This document shows, piece by piece, positions 15,673 to 23,336 of a DNA stretch of 64,000 nt. Position 1 is the first letter of the stretch. Each line of letters opens with the position of its first letter. Origin of the DNA: Saccharopolyspora aridisoli (GTDB lineage Bacteria; Actinomycetota; Actinomycetes; Mycobacteriales; Pseudonocardiaceae). A model generated the notes under the pieces. That model worked only from the letters and a program-made list of their open reading frames with translations. It did not search any database and was not told the origin of the DNA. The stretch spans positions 1 to 64,000 of the forward strand of contig NZ_SMKV01000001.1 of the NCBI RefSeq assembly GCF_004348445.1. The letters run 5' to 3'. The position numbers were made by a program, and so were the translations under genes.

Positions 15673-17096
15673 CGGGTTACCTGATCGGCATCGACAACGG
15701 GTCGCAGAGCACGAAGGTGACGATCTTCGACGAGCGCGGCAACCCCGTCAGCCAGGGTCGGCAGGCCCTGCGCCCCAACGACACCCCGAGTCCCGGGGTG
15801 GTCGAGCACCCCGACGACGACCTGTGGTCCTCGGTGGGTGCCGCGTGCCGCGAGGCGATGGGCGGTTTCCGGGGCGATCCTGCCGAGATCGCAGGTGTCG
15901 GGTTGTGCACCATCCGCTTCTGCCGCGCGCTGCTGCGAGCCGACGGAACACTCGCGCAGCCGGTGCTGAGCTGGATGGACGAGCGGGTCTCCCGCCCCTA
16001 CGTCCACACCGACGAGTCGGTCGCCCGCGTCACGACCTCCTCGGGCTACATCACCCACAGGCTGACCGGGGAGTTCCGGGACACCGCGGCGAACTACCAG
16101 GGCATGTGGCCGATCGACACCGACACCTGGCAGTGGTCGGAGGACCCGGAGGTGCAGGAATCGGTGGGCATCCCGCCGGAGATGCTCTTCGACCTGGTCA
16201 TGCCGGGGGAGACGCTGGGCAGGGTCACCGCTGCGGCCGCCGAGCACACGGGGCTGCCGGTCGGACTGCCGGTCGTGGCCACCGCCAACGACAAGGCCGT
16301 CGAGGCGCTGGGGTGCGGGTTGCGCAACTCGGCAGACCTGCTGATCTCGCTGGGCACCTACATCGCGAGCATGATCGTCGGCGAGCGGAACATCAACGAC
16401 GCCAAGGGGTTCTGGAGCAACTTCGGCAGCGTCCCGCACGAGTACCTCCACGAGAGCGACGGGATCCGGCGTGGCATGTGGACCGTGAGCTGGCTGCGGG
16501 ACCTGCTCGGCGAAGAAGTCGTCAAGGGCGCGCAGCGAGCCGGCCTGAGCCCCGAGGAGCACCTCAACGCGGGTGCCGCGCAGGTGCCCGCGGGCTGCGA
16601 GGGCCTGATGACGGTGCTGGACTGGCTGGCGCCGACCGACGCGCCGCACCGCAAGGGCGCGTTCCTCGGCTTCGACGGTCGGCAGGGGAGGTTCCACCTC
16701 TACCGGTCGGTGCTGGAGGCGATCGCGCTGACGATGTACGACCGGGCGGGCGCGATGGCGGGCGAGCTGGGCACCGGTTTCGAGCGGGTGATCGTCTCCG
16801 GTGGCGGAGCGGGGGCAGACGTGATGATGGGCATCATCGCCGACGTCTTCGGTGTTCCCGCGGTCCGCACGGCGGTCAACGATGAAGCGGGGTTGGGCGC
16901 CGCGATCTGCGCTGGGGTCGGTCTCGGCCGGTTCACCGGCGTGGACGAGGCCGTCGCCGCGATGGTCTCGATCGGTGCGGAGTTCCGGCCTGACGAGGCG
17001 AACCACGAGCTCTACGCGCGCCAGCGCGAGGTCTACCGGGACATCACCCGGCACACCGACGAGGTGTTCCGCCGATCCGCCCGGATCTTCGGCTGA
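15669..17096 (+). CDS. FGGY-family carbohydrate/polyol kinase
   Basis: A 475-residue kinase. The N-terminal phosphate-binding block (YLIGIDNGSQSTKVTIFD), SWMDERVSRP in the middle, and the C-terminal adenosine block (VIVSGGGAGADVMMGIIADVFG followed by NDEAGLGAAICAG) place it in FGGY. These kinases phosphorylate sugars or polyols such as xylulose, ribulose, erythritol or glycerol; motifs alone do not fix the substrate. The ribosome site GGAGAGG precedes the ATG. The product would be a phosphorylated polyol, a plausible effector of the GlpP-type protein encoded convergently just downstream. Confidence 0.9.
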   Translation: MTGYLIGIDNGSQSTKVTIFDERGNPVSQGRQALRPNDTPSPGVVEHPDDDLWSSVGAACREAMGGFRGDPAEIAGVGLCTIRFCRALLRADGTLAQPVLSWMDERVSRPYVHTDESVARVTTSSGYITHRLTGEFRDTAANYQGMWPIDTDTWQWSEDPEVQESVGIPPEMLFDLVMPGETLGRVTAAAAEHTGLPVGLPVVATANDKAVEALGCGLRNSADLLISLGTYIASMIVGERNINDAKGFWSNFGSVPHEYLHESDGIRRGMWTVSWLRDLLGEEVVKGAQRAGLSPEEHLNAGAAQVPAGCEGLMTVLDWLAPTDAPHRKGAFLGFDGRQGRFHLYRSVLEAIALTMYDRAGAMAGELGTGFERVIVSGGGAGADVMMGIIADVFGVPAVRTAVNDEAGLGAAICAGVGLGRFTGVDEAVAAMVSIGAEFRPDEANHELYARQREVYRDITRHTDEVFRRSARIFG

Positions 17097-17097
17097 C

Positions 17098-17652
17098 TCA
17101 CATCGCCCAGACGTCGGTGTTCGAGGAGGCGATGGCCGTCGCTCCCGCTCCGAGTGCGGCGACCACGTCGTCCTTGTCGCACACCAGGCCGCCGGCGATG
17201 ATCGGCACGTCGACGTCCGCCCGCAGCCAGGTGATCACCCGGGGCACGCAGCCGGGCAGGATCTCGACGTAGTCGGGCTTGGAGATCGCGATCTGCCTGC
17301 CGAGGTTGTGGTAGGAGAACGAGTCGACCAGGAAGAACCGGTGCACACCCAGCAGTCCTCGTGCGCGAGCGGCTTTGACCAGCGCGGCCTTGGAGCTGAG
17401 GATCCCGTCGGCAACGGTCTTCTCGCGCACGAATTGGACGACGATCTCCTTGGCGACGAAGCCCTCGACGAGATCGACGTTGACCAGGACCGTCTTGCCG
17501 GCGTTCTTGAGCCGTTCCACCAGCGAGGGCACGGTGAGCACCGAGCCGTGGAGCAGGAACACGACCGGGCACTCCGACCGGAGCGCTGCATCCAGCCCGG
17601 CATCGTCCTTGACGCTGGCGATGACCGGGTTGTCGAGCAGCAGTTCCTCCAT
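17098..17652 (-). CDS. GlpP-family glycerol-3-phosphate-responsive antiterminator
   Basis: A 184-residue TIM-barrel protein matching the G3P_antiterm family along its full length: VIASVKDDAGLDAAL at the start, VFLLHGSVLTVPSLVERLKNAGK, NVDLVEGF, DGILSSKAALVKAAR, VEILPGCVPRVI, and IAGGLVCDKDDVVAALGAGATAIASSN at the end. In Bacillus subtilis GlpP with glycerol-3-phosphate binds the glpD leader mRNA and prevents termination. Here the gene lies tail to tail with the FGGY kinase, and a terminator/antiterminator leader stands at the head of that operon. A link between them is inferred. Confidence 0.88.
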   Translation of the reverse strand: MEELLLDNPVIASVKDDAGLDAALRSECPVVFLLHGSVLTVPSLVERLKNAGKTVLVNVDLVEGFVAKEIVVQFVREKTVADGILSSKAALVKAARARGLLGVHRFFLVDSFSYHNLGRQIAISKPDYVEILPGCVPRVITWLRADVDVPIIAGGLVCDKDDVVAALGAGATAIASSNTDVWAM

Positions 17653-17737
17653 GGTGACGTCATGCTCTCACACGACGCACCGCGCATGACCTGCGGCGTT
17701 GCGGTGATCCGCGGAGGTGTCGGACGGTCCGCGCGCG

Positions 17738-18072
17738 TCAGGCGTCGAGCTGCTGCCGGCGCCTTCGAAGGGTGGAGCAGGTCTCGACGAGGTCGGTCGC
17801 GGGTCCCTCCTCGGTCGGATCGGCTTGGTCGTCGGAGCGCAGCCACACGGCGCTGGTGAGCTCGGCGAACTCCCGCAGGACCGCGTGCCTGCGGTCCTCC
17901 AGTGCGCCGAGACCTCCACGACCACCAGCAGGGGAGGCGCTCCGCGGAAGCGGCAGTGGCCCGTCCCCACCCACACCCCGGCGGCTACGGCAGCGGATGC
18001 GGCCGCAGCGCTGCGAGTCCTAGCGCGCGGGCCGGTGTACAGCGGGAGGCGTGCTGGGTAGTCCTCGCGCAT
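17738..18072 (-). pseudogene. Possible frameshifted small gene of unknown function
   Basis: From an ATG at 18072 one frame reads a plausible protein start (YPARLPLYTG, then VGTGHCRFRGAPPLLVVVE). Around 17900 the protein-like signal moves to another frame, with LEDRRHAVLREFAELTSAVW and DLVETCSTLRRRRQQLD, ending at 17738. Together they would make about 110 residues. I do not recognise the family. Either one base is missing or added, or the true gene is shorter than this. Confidence 0.3.
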
Positions 18073-18352
18073 GGAGCGGAAACGTGACCAGCGTGACTAC
18101 GAGCGGGGGCTGCCCGGCTACCACGATCCCGGGGTGCGCTACCTGGGGGCGCCCGCCGCGCGGAGCGCCTTGACGCTGCGGCTGTGGCTGGCCGGGTTCG
18201 GCCTCGTCTTCTGCACCGCGGCGGCGGTCGGGCTCTTCGTGCTAGTCCCACCGCTGGCGTGGTTCGCCTGGGTCCTGGTCGTCCTCGCCATCGCCGCGTT
18301 GATCGACTTCATCTGGGTGCTGCACCGGAAGAGCCGCGGGGAACCGGGCTAG
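18071..18352 (+). CDS. Small membrane protein, DUF6343-like
   Basis: A 93-residue protein. A charged N-terminus (MERKRDQRDYERG) leads to ARSALTLRLWLAGFGLVFC, a pattern I associate with the actinobacterial DUF6343 family. Two membrane segments follow (about 36-58 and 60-82), then a basic tail. Its function is not known. There is no strong ribosome site at this ATG. Confidence 0.6.
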   Translation: MERKRDQRDYERGLPGYHDPGVRYLGAPAARSALTLRLWLAGFGLVFCTAAAVGLFVLVPPLAWFAWVLVVLAIAALIDFIWVLHRKSRGEPG

Positions 18353-18370
18353 CCTCGGTCGTTCGGCACA

Positions 18371-18565
18371 TCAGGGGTGGGAGGAGTCCAGTTGGTGGTC
18401 GGCGAGGTCGGCGAACTCCCACCACGCGAGCGGAAGCCAGTCGCCGCTCACGAAGGCGTCGACGGCGGATCCGCGGCCATGAGTGACCACCGTGGTGCCA
18501 ACGGGATATGTGACGCCGGACATGCCGGTGACTGGAACGAGCAGCTTTCCAACGCGCCTTGCCAC
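18371..18565 (-). CDS. Conserved-looking small protein of unknown function
   Basis: A 64-residue protein. The GTG at 18563-18565 is favoured because GGAGGAGAC sits directly upstream. The C-terminal half (VTHGRGSAVDAFVSGDWLPLA then WWEFADLADHQL) looks like a folded, conserved domain with several Trp residues. No membrane segment is visible. I do not recognise it. Confidence 0.55.
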   Translation of the reverse strand: MARRVGKLLVPVTGMSGVTYPVGTTVVTHGRGSAVDAFVSGDWLPLAWWEFADLADHQLDSSHP

Positions 18566-18988
18566 GTCTCCTCCGAATGCTACGAGTGAGGTGAATCGCA
18601 ACGCCCTGAGCAGGGCAGAACGTTCGCTTTGAATGCGCAATCCTAACCGCGGCGTCAAGTCCCCGAATCCTTCTGAGACGACCGACTCATCTATCGGTCA
18701 GTCGTCGATGTGCGTCCCTCGAAACAATTTCTGATCATTCGGTGTTCGTCCGGGGAATTGAATTCGGATCGTCTGGCCGGGTGCGGCGGGCACGTCTGGC
18801 CAGTGGAGTCGCAGGGGTGCGCGAATCGGCTCGGGAAGAGGTGAACACCAGTTCGACGTCGTGGGAGGAGTCGGGCCGCGTAGCGCCCCGGGCACGCGGA
18901 GTGCGGTATCCCTCCGAGGCAACCACGGTTGCGGTTACCGGACAGCTGTTGCGTCTTGCGGATCGCGGGGCGTTCGACGGCCGGAGCG
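18566..18988. other. Gene-free stretch
   Basis: About 420 bp in which I see no supported gene. The part from 18640 to 18770 is poorer in GC than its surroundings and may hold the promoter for the small minus-strand gene; I could not fix elements. Frames above 18742 lack ribosome sites and family features. Confidence 0.4.
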
Positions 18989-19732
18989 TCAGCCAGGCGT
19001 CGTGGAGGGCGAGGCGTCCGCGGGGGCGGGGAAGTGGTGCACGAGTTCGCGGGTGTGGATGCGGACGCCGTTGCGCGGGCGCCCGCCGGCCATCTTGGCG
19101 ACCTGGAGGCAGAAGCGCACCCACAGGTTCAGCTGTATCTCCTTGGCCAGCCGGAGGCGGGTGTACAACAGGTGGACGAGCCGGTTGCCGGGTCGCGCCC
19201 AGGTTTCGATCTCGAAGACGATCGCGTTTCCCGCTGGCGCGGCGCGGAACTCGATCTGGCCCGCTTCGAGGTGTCCGCGCAAGGTGGCGAACCGGAACGA
19301 GGTGTCCTCACGAGCGATGACGCGAACCGGGCCGTTCCACGGGCCCGGCATGCGCACGACGCAGTCCTCCCCGGGCTGCAAGGGGTTCTGCTTCGTCTGC
19401 GGGCGGTCGAACGTCGCGACTTCGTTGGGCAGAGCGCGGTTGAAGTCGCGCCTCACCATCGCCATCAGCTCCGGCGCGCCGAGGTCGGGTTCCTCGATGA
19501 CGACGCTGAAGTGCCGGTGGAACAGCGGCCCCGCTCCATCGCACAGCTGCTGGCAGCGCCCGTCGAGCTGATCCTCCGGCACGTCCACGGGCAGGTCCGA
19601 CTCGTCGCCGGGTTCCTCCTGCCGGTGCAGCGGAGTGGTCAGCCAGAGGTAGCGCCAGGAGACCAGTGCCAACCCGAACGCAGAACGGACCGCGATCGGC
19701 GCGATGCGCGTGGGCGAGAGGTCGGCTGCCAC
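18989..19732 (-). CDS. DUF1990-like protein
   Basis: A 247-residue protein. Its C-terminal part (about 125-230) carries FRFATLRGHLEAGQIEFRA, VFEIETWARPGNRLVHLL and LWVRFCLQVAKM, a pattern like the DUF1990 fold (a SRPBCC/polyketide-cyclase-like lipid or small-molecule binder). The N-terminus has one hydrophobic stretch (about 10-30). It lies divergent from a small gene and a clearer DUF1990 gene, so the two may work together. No activity is known. Confidence 0.6.
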   Translation of the reverse strand: MAADLSPTRIAPIAVRSAFGLALVSWRYLWLTTPLHRQEEPGDESDLPVDVPEDQLDGRCQQLCDGAGPLFHRHFSVVIEEPDLGAPELMAMVRRDFNRALPNEVATFDRPQTKQNPLQPGEDCVVRMPGPWNGPVRVIAREDTSFRFATLRGHLEAGQIEFRAAPAGNAIVFEIETWARPGNRLVHLLYTRLRLAKEIQLNLWVRFCLQVAKMAGGRPRNGVRIHTRELVHHFPAPADASPSTTPG

Positions 19733-19823
19733 GTCGTTCCTTTCGCGTGGACGCTCTCAGACCGGCATGGTGAAGGTGTGCCCCTCCGGGCGGCGAGCGA
19801 AACCCAGGCTTTGGGGAGGATCG

Positions 19824-20036
19824 ATGTTCGTGCGGTTGCTACACCGGATCGGACTGCGCAGCGCGCAGCTGCACGTGGCCTCGATGGTCGGGATCGCGTT
19901 GTGCCTCGGCCTGTGGGTCCGGGCCAAGACCGTTGACCAGCAGGAGCGCGGCAACGCTGAACGCCGCGCCCTGTTCACCGGGCTGTGGCCTCCGACGTTG
20001 TGGTTGATCGGTGACTCGCTGCGCGAGTTCGAATGA
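19824..20036 (+). CDS. Small protein coupled to DUF1990 gene
   Basis: A 70-residue protein starting at ATG 19824 behind GGGGAGGA. It has one hydrophobic stretch (VASMVGIALCLGLWVRA, about residues 18-34) and a C-terminus with TGLWPPTLWLIGDSL. Its stop codon overlaps the next ATG (ATGA, 20033-20036). The family is unknown; its position suggests a partner of the DUF1990 protein. Confidence 0.55.
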   Translation: MFVRLLHRIGLRSAQLHVASMVGIALCLGLWVRAKTVDQQERGNAERRALFTGLWPPTLWLIGDSLREFE

Positions 20037-20782
20037 CGGTGCGCGTTCCTCGGCCCATGAGCAGCGTGCAGCGCGCTCGCGCGCTGGAGGGCTTGCGGAC
20101 CAGGAGTGTGAACTTCACCGAGGACGAGCCGCATTCGTCCGCAGGCGAGTGGTACTTCGACACCCACCGGGTCTTCCTCGCCAGCGAAGCGCCGGGGATT
20201 CCGGAACCGGGCGGTGCGTGGGACATCGCGAGCGCGCTGGTGCGCGACTACGAGTTCTCCGACCCCGACCGCGTCCGCGCCGTCTACGACAGCCGCGATG
20301 AGTTGCTGGGCCGGAACATGCTGCTGGAGGGGCGGTTCTACGGTTTGCGCTTCGACATGGGCGTTCGGGTCACCGTGGTGGTCGACGAGACGCGCGAGGG
20401 TGGCAGCAGGGTGTGGGGTTGGGGCTACGAAACGCTCGTAGGTCATCTCGAACGCGGCCGGATGACCTACGAGGTCGTCAAGGACATGGGTTCGGGGGAG
20501 GTCGAGTTCGTGATCACCGGGTTCTCCCAGAGCGCCCCTGCGCTCGATCCGGTGCTCCGGCTGGGTTGGCGGCTGTTCGGCCGGGCCACCCAGCTGGCGT
20601 TCTACCGGCGATGCGGTAGGCGCATGCACGAGCTCGTCCGAGCCCGCCTCGCCAACGGGCGCGGCGTCGCGCCCGAACGCCGTCACGACGCGCTGCTGCT
20701 CGCGCCATCGGACGCCCGGCCGGGGCCGCTCGAACGCATCGCGCTGCGCATCGACCACCCCAGCTCCGGGCGCGAGCGGTAG
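20033..20782 (+). CDS. DUF1990 family protein
   Basis: A 249-residue protein with the DUF1990 core between residues about 100 and 200: VWGWGYETLVGHLERGRMTYEVV followed by VEFVITGFSQSA and a C-terminal LAFYRRCGRRM. DUF1990 proteins have a SRPBCC-like fold; their biochemical role is unknown. An internal ATG (MSSVQRARA) is an alternative start. It is translationally coupled to the 70-residue protein. Confidence 0.75.
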   Translation: MTVRVPRPMSSVQRARALEGLRTRSVNFTEDEPHSSAGEWYFDTHRVFLASEAPGIPEPGGAWDIASALVRDYEFSDPDRVRAVYDSRDELLGRNMLLEGRFYGLRFDMGVRVTVVVDETREGGSRVWGWGYETLVGHLERGRMTYEVVKDMGSGEVEFVITGFSQSAPALDPVLRLGWRLFGRATQLAFYRRCGRRMHELVRARLANGRGVAPERRHDALLLAPSDARPGPLERIALRIDHPSSGRER

Positions 20783-20902
20783 AGACCACACACCCCGCTC
20801 ACGAGGCGGCGAAGTTCGTGGTGCCCCTGCTCGGTTGACCGCGAGGCCGAGCGGGTATTCGGGGCCCGCAGTCCCGCTGCGGTTCGATCGGAGGAGATGC
20901 GC

Positions 20903-21790
20903 ATGGCCGAGGAAGCTCGCTCAGCGGTGCTCGCAGGTTTCGACGGCACGGAACCGTCTCGTGAAGCGGTCCGCTGGGCCGCGAAGGAGGCGTCCAGCAG
21001 ACGTGCGCCGCTGCTGCTGGTGCACGTCCTGGCGCGGCCCTTCCAGCACTCCATCCCGATGCGCATCCCCGACGAGGACCAGGTCATGGGGAAGCTGGCG
21101 GAGGCGGTCCGCCGGGAGCTGGACTCCTTGGAGGATTCGTGCAGGGCGATCGACCCCCACGTCGAGGTGCGCAAGAGCATCCCGATCGGCGACGCGGCGG
21201 AGATCCTGATCGAGTTCGCCGGCGAAGCGGAGCTGGTCGTGCTGGGCGGCCCGCTGGTGGGGGCCCGAACGGATCGCCTGGGGGTCACCGCGGCGGAGGT
21301 GATCGCCCGCCGTGCCGCTGCCCCGATCGTCGTGGTTCGCGGCGAGACCAACGCGGCAGCGGATGCCCCGGTGGTCGTCGGGGTCGACGGTTCCGCCGTG
21401 AGCACCCGGGCGATCGGCTTCGCCTTCGAATCGGCTGCTCGACGCAACCGCCCGCTGGTGGCCGTGCACTCGTGGGGCGAATCGGCGTTCAACCCGTTCG
21501 ACATCGTCGACGAGTGGGACGCCGACCGGAGCGAGTTCCGGGACAGGGCCAACGAGGTGCTCGCCGAATCGACGTCCGGGTGGGGTGAGCAGTACCCCGA
21601 TGTGCAAGTCCGCCACGTCGTCGGTGCGGACCAGCCCGCGCACCTCCTCCTCGGCGAGGCCGACGGAGCGAACCTCCTGGTGGTGGGCAGCCACGGGAGG
21701 GGACCGGTGCGCCGTGCCTTCCTCGGATCGGTCAGTCACGCCGTGCTCAACCAGGCGAACTGCCCGGTAGCGGTGCTCGCCGCGGAGTGA
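20903..21790 (+). CDS. Universal stress protein with two UspA domains
   Basis: A 295-residue tandem UspA protein. Domain 1 (about 5-145) starts SAVLAGFDGTEPSREAVRWA and ends with VVLGGPLVGARTDRLGVTA. Domain 2 (about 150-290) starts PVVVGVDGSAVSTRA and has the ATP-binding motif GSHGRGPVRRAFLGSVS. Such proteins bind ATP and accumulate under stress or slow growth. The ATG at 20903 is chosen over 20897 because GGAGGAG (20890-20896) abuts the first ATG. A terminator follows. Confidence 0.92.
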   Translation: MAEEARSAVLAGFDGTEPSREAVRWAAKEASSRRAPLLLVHVLARPFQHSIPMRIPDEDQVMGKLAEAVRRELDSLEDSCRAIDPHVEVRKSIPIGDAAEILIEFAGEAELVVLGGPLVGARTDRLGVTAAEVIARRAAAPIVVVRGETNAAADAPVVVGVDGSAVSTRAIGFAFESAARRNRPLVAVHSWGESAFNPFDIVDEWDADRSEFRDRANEVLAESTSGWGEQYPDVQVRHVVGADQPAHLLLGEADGANLLVVGSHGRGPVRRAFLGSVSHAVLNQANCPVAVLAAE

Positions 21791-21792
21791 CG

Positions 21793-21814
21793 CCGGGCCC
21801 GGAGGCCCGGTTTT
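21793..21814 (+). terminator. Rho-independent terminator after the stress protein
   Basis: CCGGGCC (21793-21799) pairs with GGCCCGG (21804-21810) around a CGGA loop and is followed by TTTT. It lies 3 nt after the stop codon. Confidence 0.85.
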
Positions 21815-21875
21815 CCCGCGTCGCCGACCGGGTAGGGCCTGGCTTGCGGGTTCTCGACGATGAGGAGTGGGACCA

Positions 21876-22052
21876 ATGCAGCGAGGCTCGGACAAGCACG
21901 GACCGATGAAGGACGACGAGCTGGAGAAGGAGATGGAGGGGCACCTCCGCAGCGGCGGCAGTCAGCGAGCCGACGAGGCGCTCGAGGCGGAACCGCCGGC
22001 GGACGACGACCCGGACACCGACGTTCGCCCCGATCCGCCCGCGGAGAGCTGA
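21876..22052 (+). CDS. Small acidic protein of unknown function
   Basis: A 58-residue hydrophilic protein. DKHGPMKDDELEKEMEGHLRSGG is followed by an acidic Asp/Pro tail. Similar small DKHGP...DDEL proteins recur in actinomycetes, but I know no function. The ATG at 21876 follows GAGGAG; a GTG at 21867 would overlap that site. Confidence 0.65.
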   Translation: MQRGSDKHGPMKDDELEKEMEGHLRSGGSQRADEALEAEPPADDDPDTDVRPDPPAES

Positions 22053-22560
22053 GCCCGTCAGTCCCCCTGCTCGCGGTCGACGGGTGCTGGTGGGTGATCC
22101 CGCGCGGTGGCGATCTTCCACAGCACCACGGCGTCGACAGAGTGAGCGCGAGGAGCGCGGCGGGGTTCGAGACGCGCCTGCGCCGCGAACTGGGTGTTCC
22201 GACGAGTCGTTGCTCCCCGCAGTCGAGGTGGAAATCCTCCGAGCCGACGAGGCGGAGTGCGAGAGTTCGATGGAGCTTCGCATTGCGCGGATGTGACGCG
22301 CAGGTTTCGGGAATTGGTCCCCGATGAAGTTCCTGAAAATGCGTTGTGCCGCGAGGGTGGTCGGAATACCCTGAGCGGACCGAATTCATCGCGAGACGCC
22401 CGTCCGGCGTGGAAGCCGTTCGAGCGCAGCGCAAGTGGGGTCATGAACAGCATGTTCGCCTTTTCTGCGCGCGGTTTCGCGATTCTCATAGGCGTTGTGC
22501 GAGTGATCCGCACGTGCCTTGCAGTCGGTCGCGAACTGCAGTGATACGAGGTGTGGTTTC
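22053..22560. other. Stretch before urease; no supported gene
   Basis: About 500 bp. Frames on both strands are Arg/Ser-rich and look like noise. Promoter elements for the urease operon are proposed at 22519-22547. A decayed gene cannot be excluded. Confidence 0.4.
22519..22547 (+). promoter_or_regulatory. Possible urease operon promoter
   Basis: TTGCAG (22519-22524) and TGATAC (22542-22547) are 17 bp apart, giving a start a few bases before the ureA ATG at 22561. CTGCAG occurs in the spacer. The call is based on consensus fit only. Confidence 0.35.
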
Positions 22561-22863
22561 ATGAATCTCACTCCGTCTGACGGTGAGAAGTTGTTGTTGA
22601 GCGTCGCCGGGATGATCGCCCGCGATCGGCGGGAACGCGGCGTCCTGCTCAACCATCCAGAAGCGGTCGCTCTGCTGTCCTGCTGGGCGATCGAGCGCGC
22701 CCGGGAGGGCTTCACCGTCGACGCGCTCATGAACGAGGGGAGGCGCGTGCTCACGCGAGGAGAAGTGATGGAGGGCGTCCCGGAGATGCTCTCGGACGTG
22801 CAGGTGGAAGCGACCTTCCCCGACGGGCGCAAGCTCGTCACGATCACGCAGCCGATCTCGTGA
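22561..22863 (+). CDS. ureA: Urease gamma subunit
   Basis: A 100-residue protein, exactly the normal UreA length. It starts [12 protein letters not shown] and carries [22 protein letters not shown] and [17 protein letters not shown], all typical of UreA. It forms the (alpha-beta-gamma)3 urease that hydrolyses urea to ammonia and carbamate in the cytoplasm. GAGGTG serves as ribosome site. Its stop codon overlaps the ureB GTG. Confidence 0.97.
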   Translation: MNLTPSDGEKLLLSVAGMIARDRRERGVLLNHPEAVALLSCWAIERAREGFTVDALMNEGRRVLTRGEVMEGVPEMLSDVQVEATFPDGRKLVTITQPIS

Positions 22864-23336
22864 TCCCCGGAGAGGTCCGCGTGCGCGAGACACCCATCGA
22901 GCTCAACGCCGGGCGCGAGCGGCGCACGCTGCTGGTGGTCAACGACGGTGACCGGCCCATCCAGATCGGGGCGCACCTGCACTTCCCGGACGCCAACCCG
23001 GCGCTGACCTTCGACCGCGACGCAGCCCACGGCTACCGCCTGGACTCCCCGGCGGGGACTTCGGTGCGCTTCGAGCCCGGAGTGAGCAAGCTCGTGGAGC
23101 TGGTGGCACTGGGCGGGACCGGGCACGTGCCCGGCCTGCAGGTCCGCGATCGGGAGCTGCCGAGCTACACGCGGGAACCCAGGAAGGCCGTTCCGCGCGG
23201 AACCCCGGATTCCGAACCCGATCTGCCCGGCACGGCCTCGGCTCCTGAACGGGCGCGGGTCACCGACGAACCAGTCAACGACGAATCGGCTACCGAGCGC
23301 GGTGGCGATCAGCAGCACCCCGAGGAGGGGCAGTGA
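22860..23336 (+). CDS. ureB: Urease beta subunit with long acidic tail
   Basis: A 158-residue protein starting at GTG (GTGA overlap with ureA). Residues 1-100 are UreB ([66 protein letters not shown]). The remaining 55 or so residues are an acidic Pro/Glu/Asp-rich tail not found in short UreB proteins. The tail may be disordered and its role is unknown. The stop codon overlaps the ureC GTG. Confidence 0.95.
   Translation: MIPGEVRVRETPIELNAGRERRTLLVVNDGDRPIQIGAHLHFPDANPALTFDRDAAHGYRLDSPAGTSVRFEPGVSKLVELVALGGTGHVPGLQVRDRELPSYTREPRKAVPRGTPDSEPDLPGTASAPERARVTDEPVNDESATERGGDQQHPEEGQ

Noticed and set aside
22058-22513. 151-codon minus frame before urease
   Set aside because: Arg/Pro/Ser-rich, no motif, no ribosome site; the region looks intergenic.
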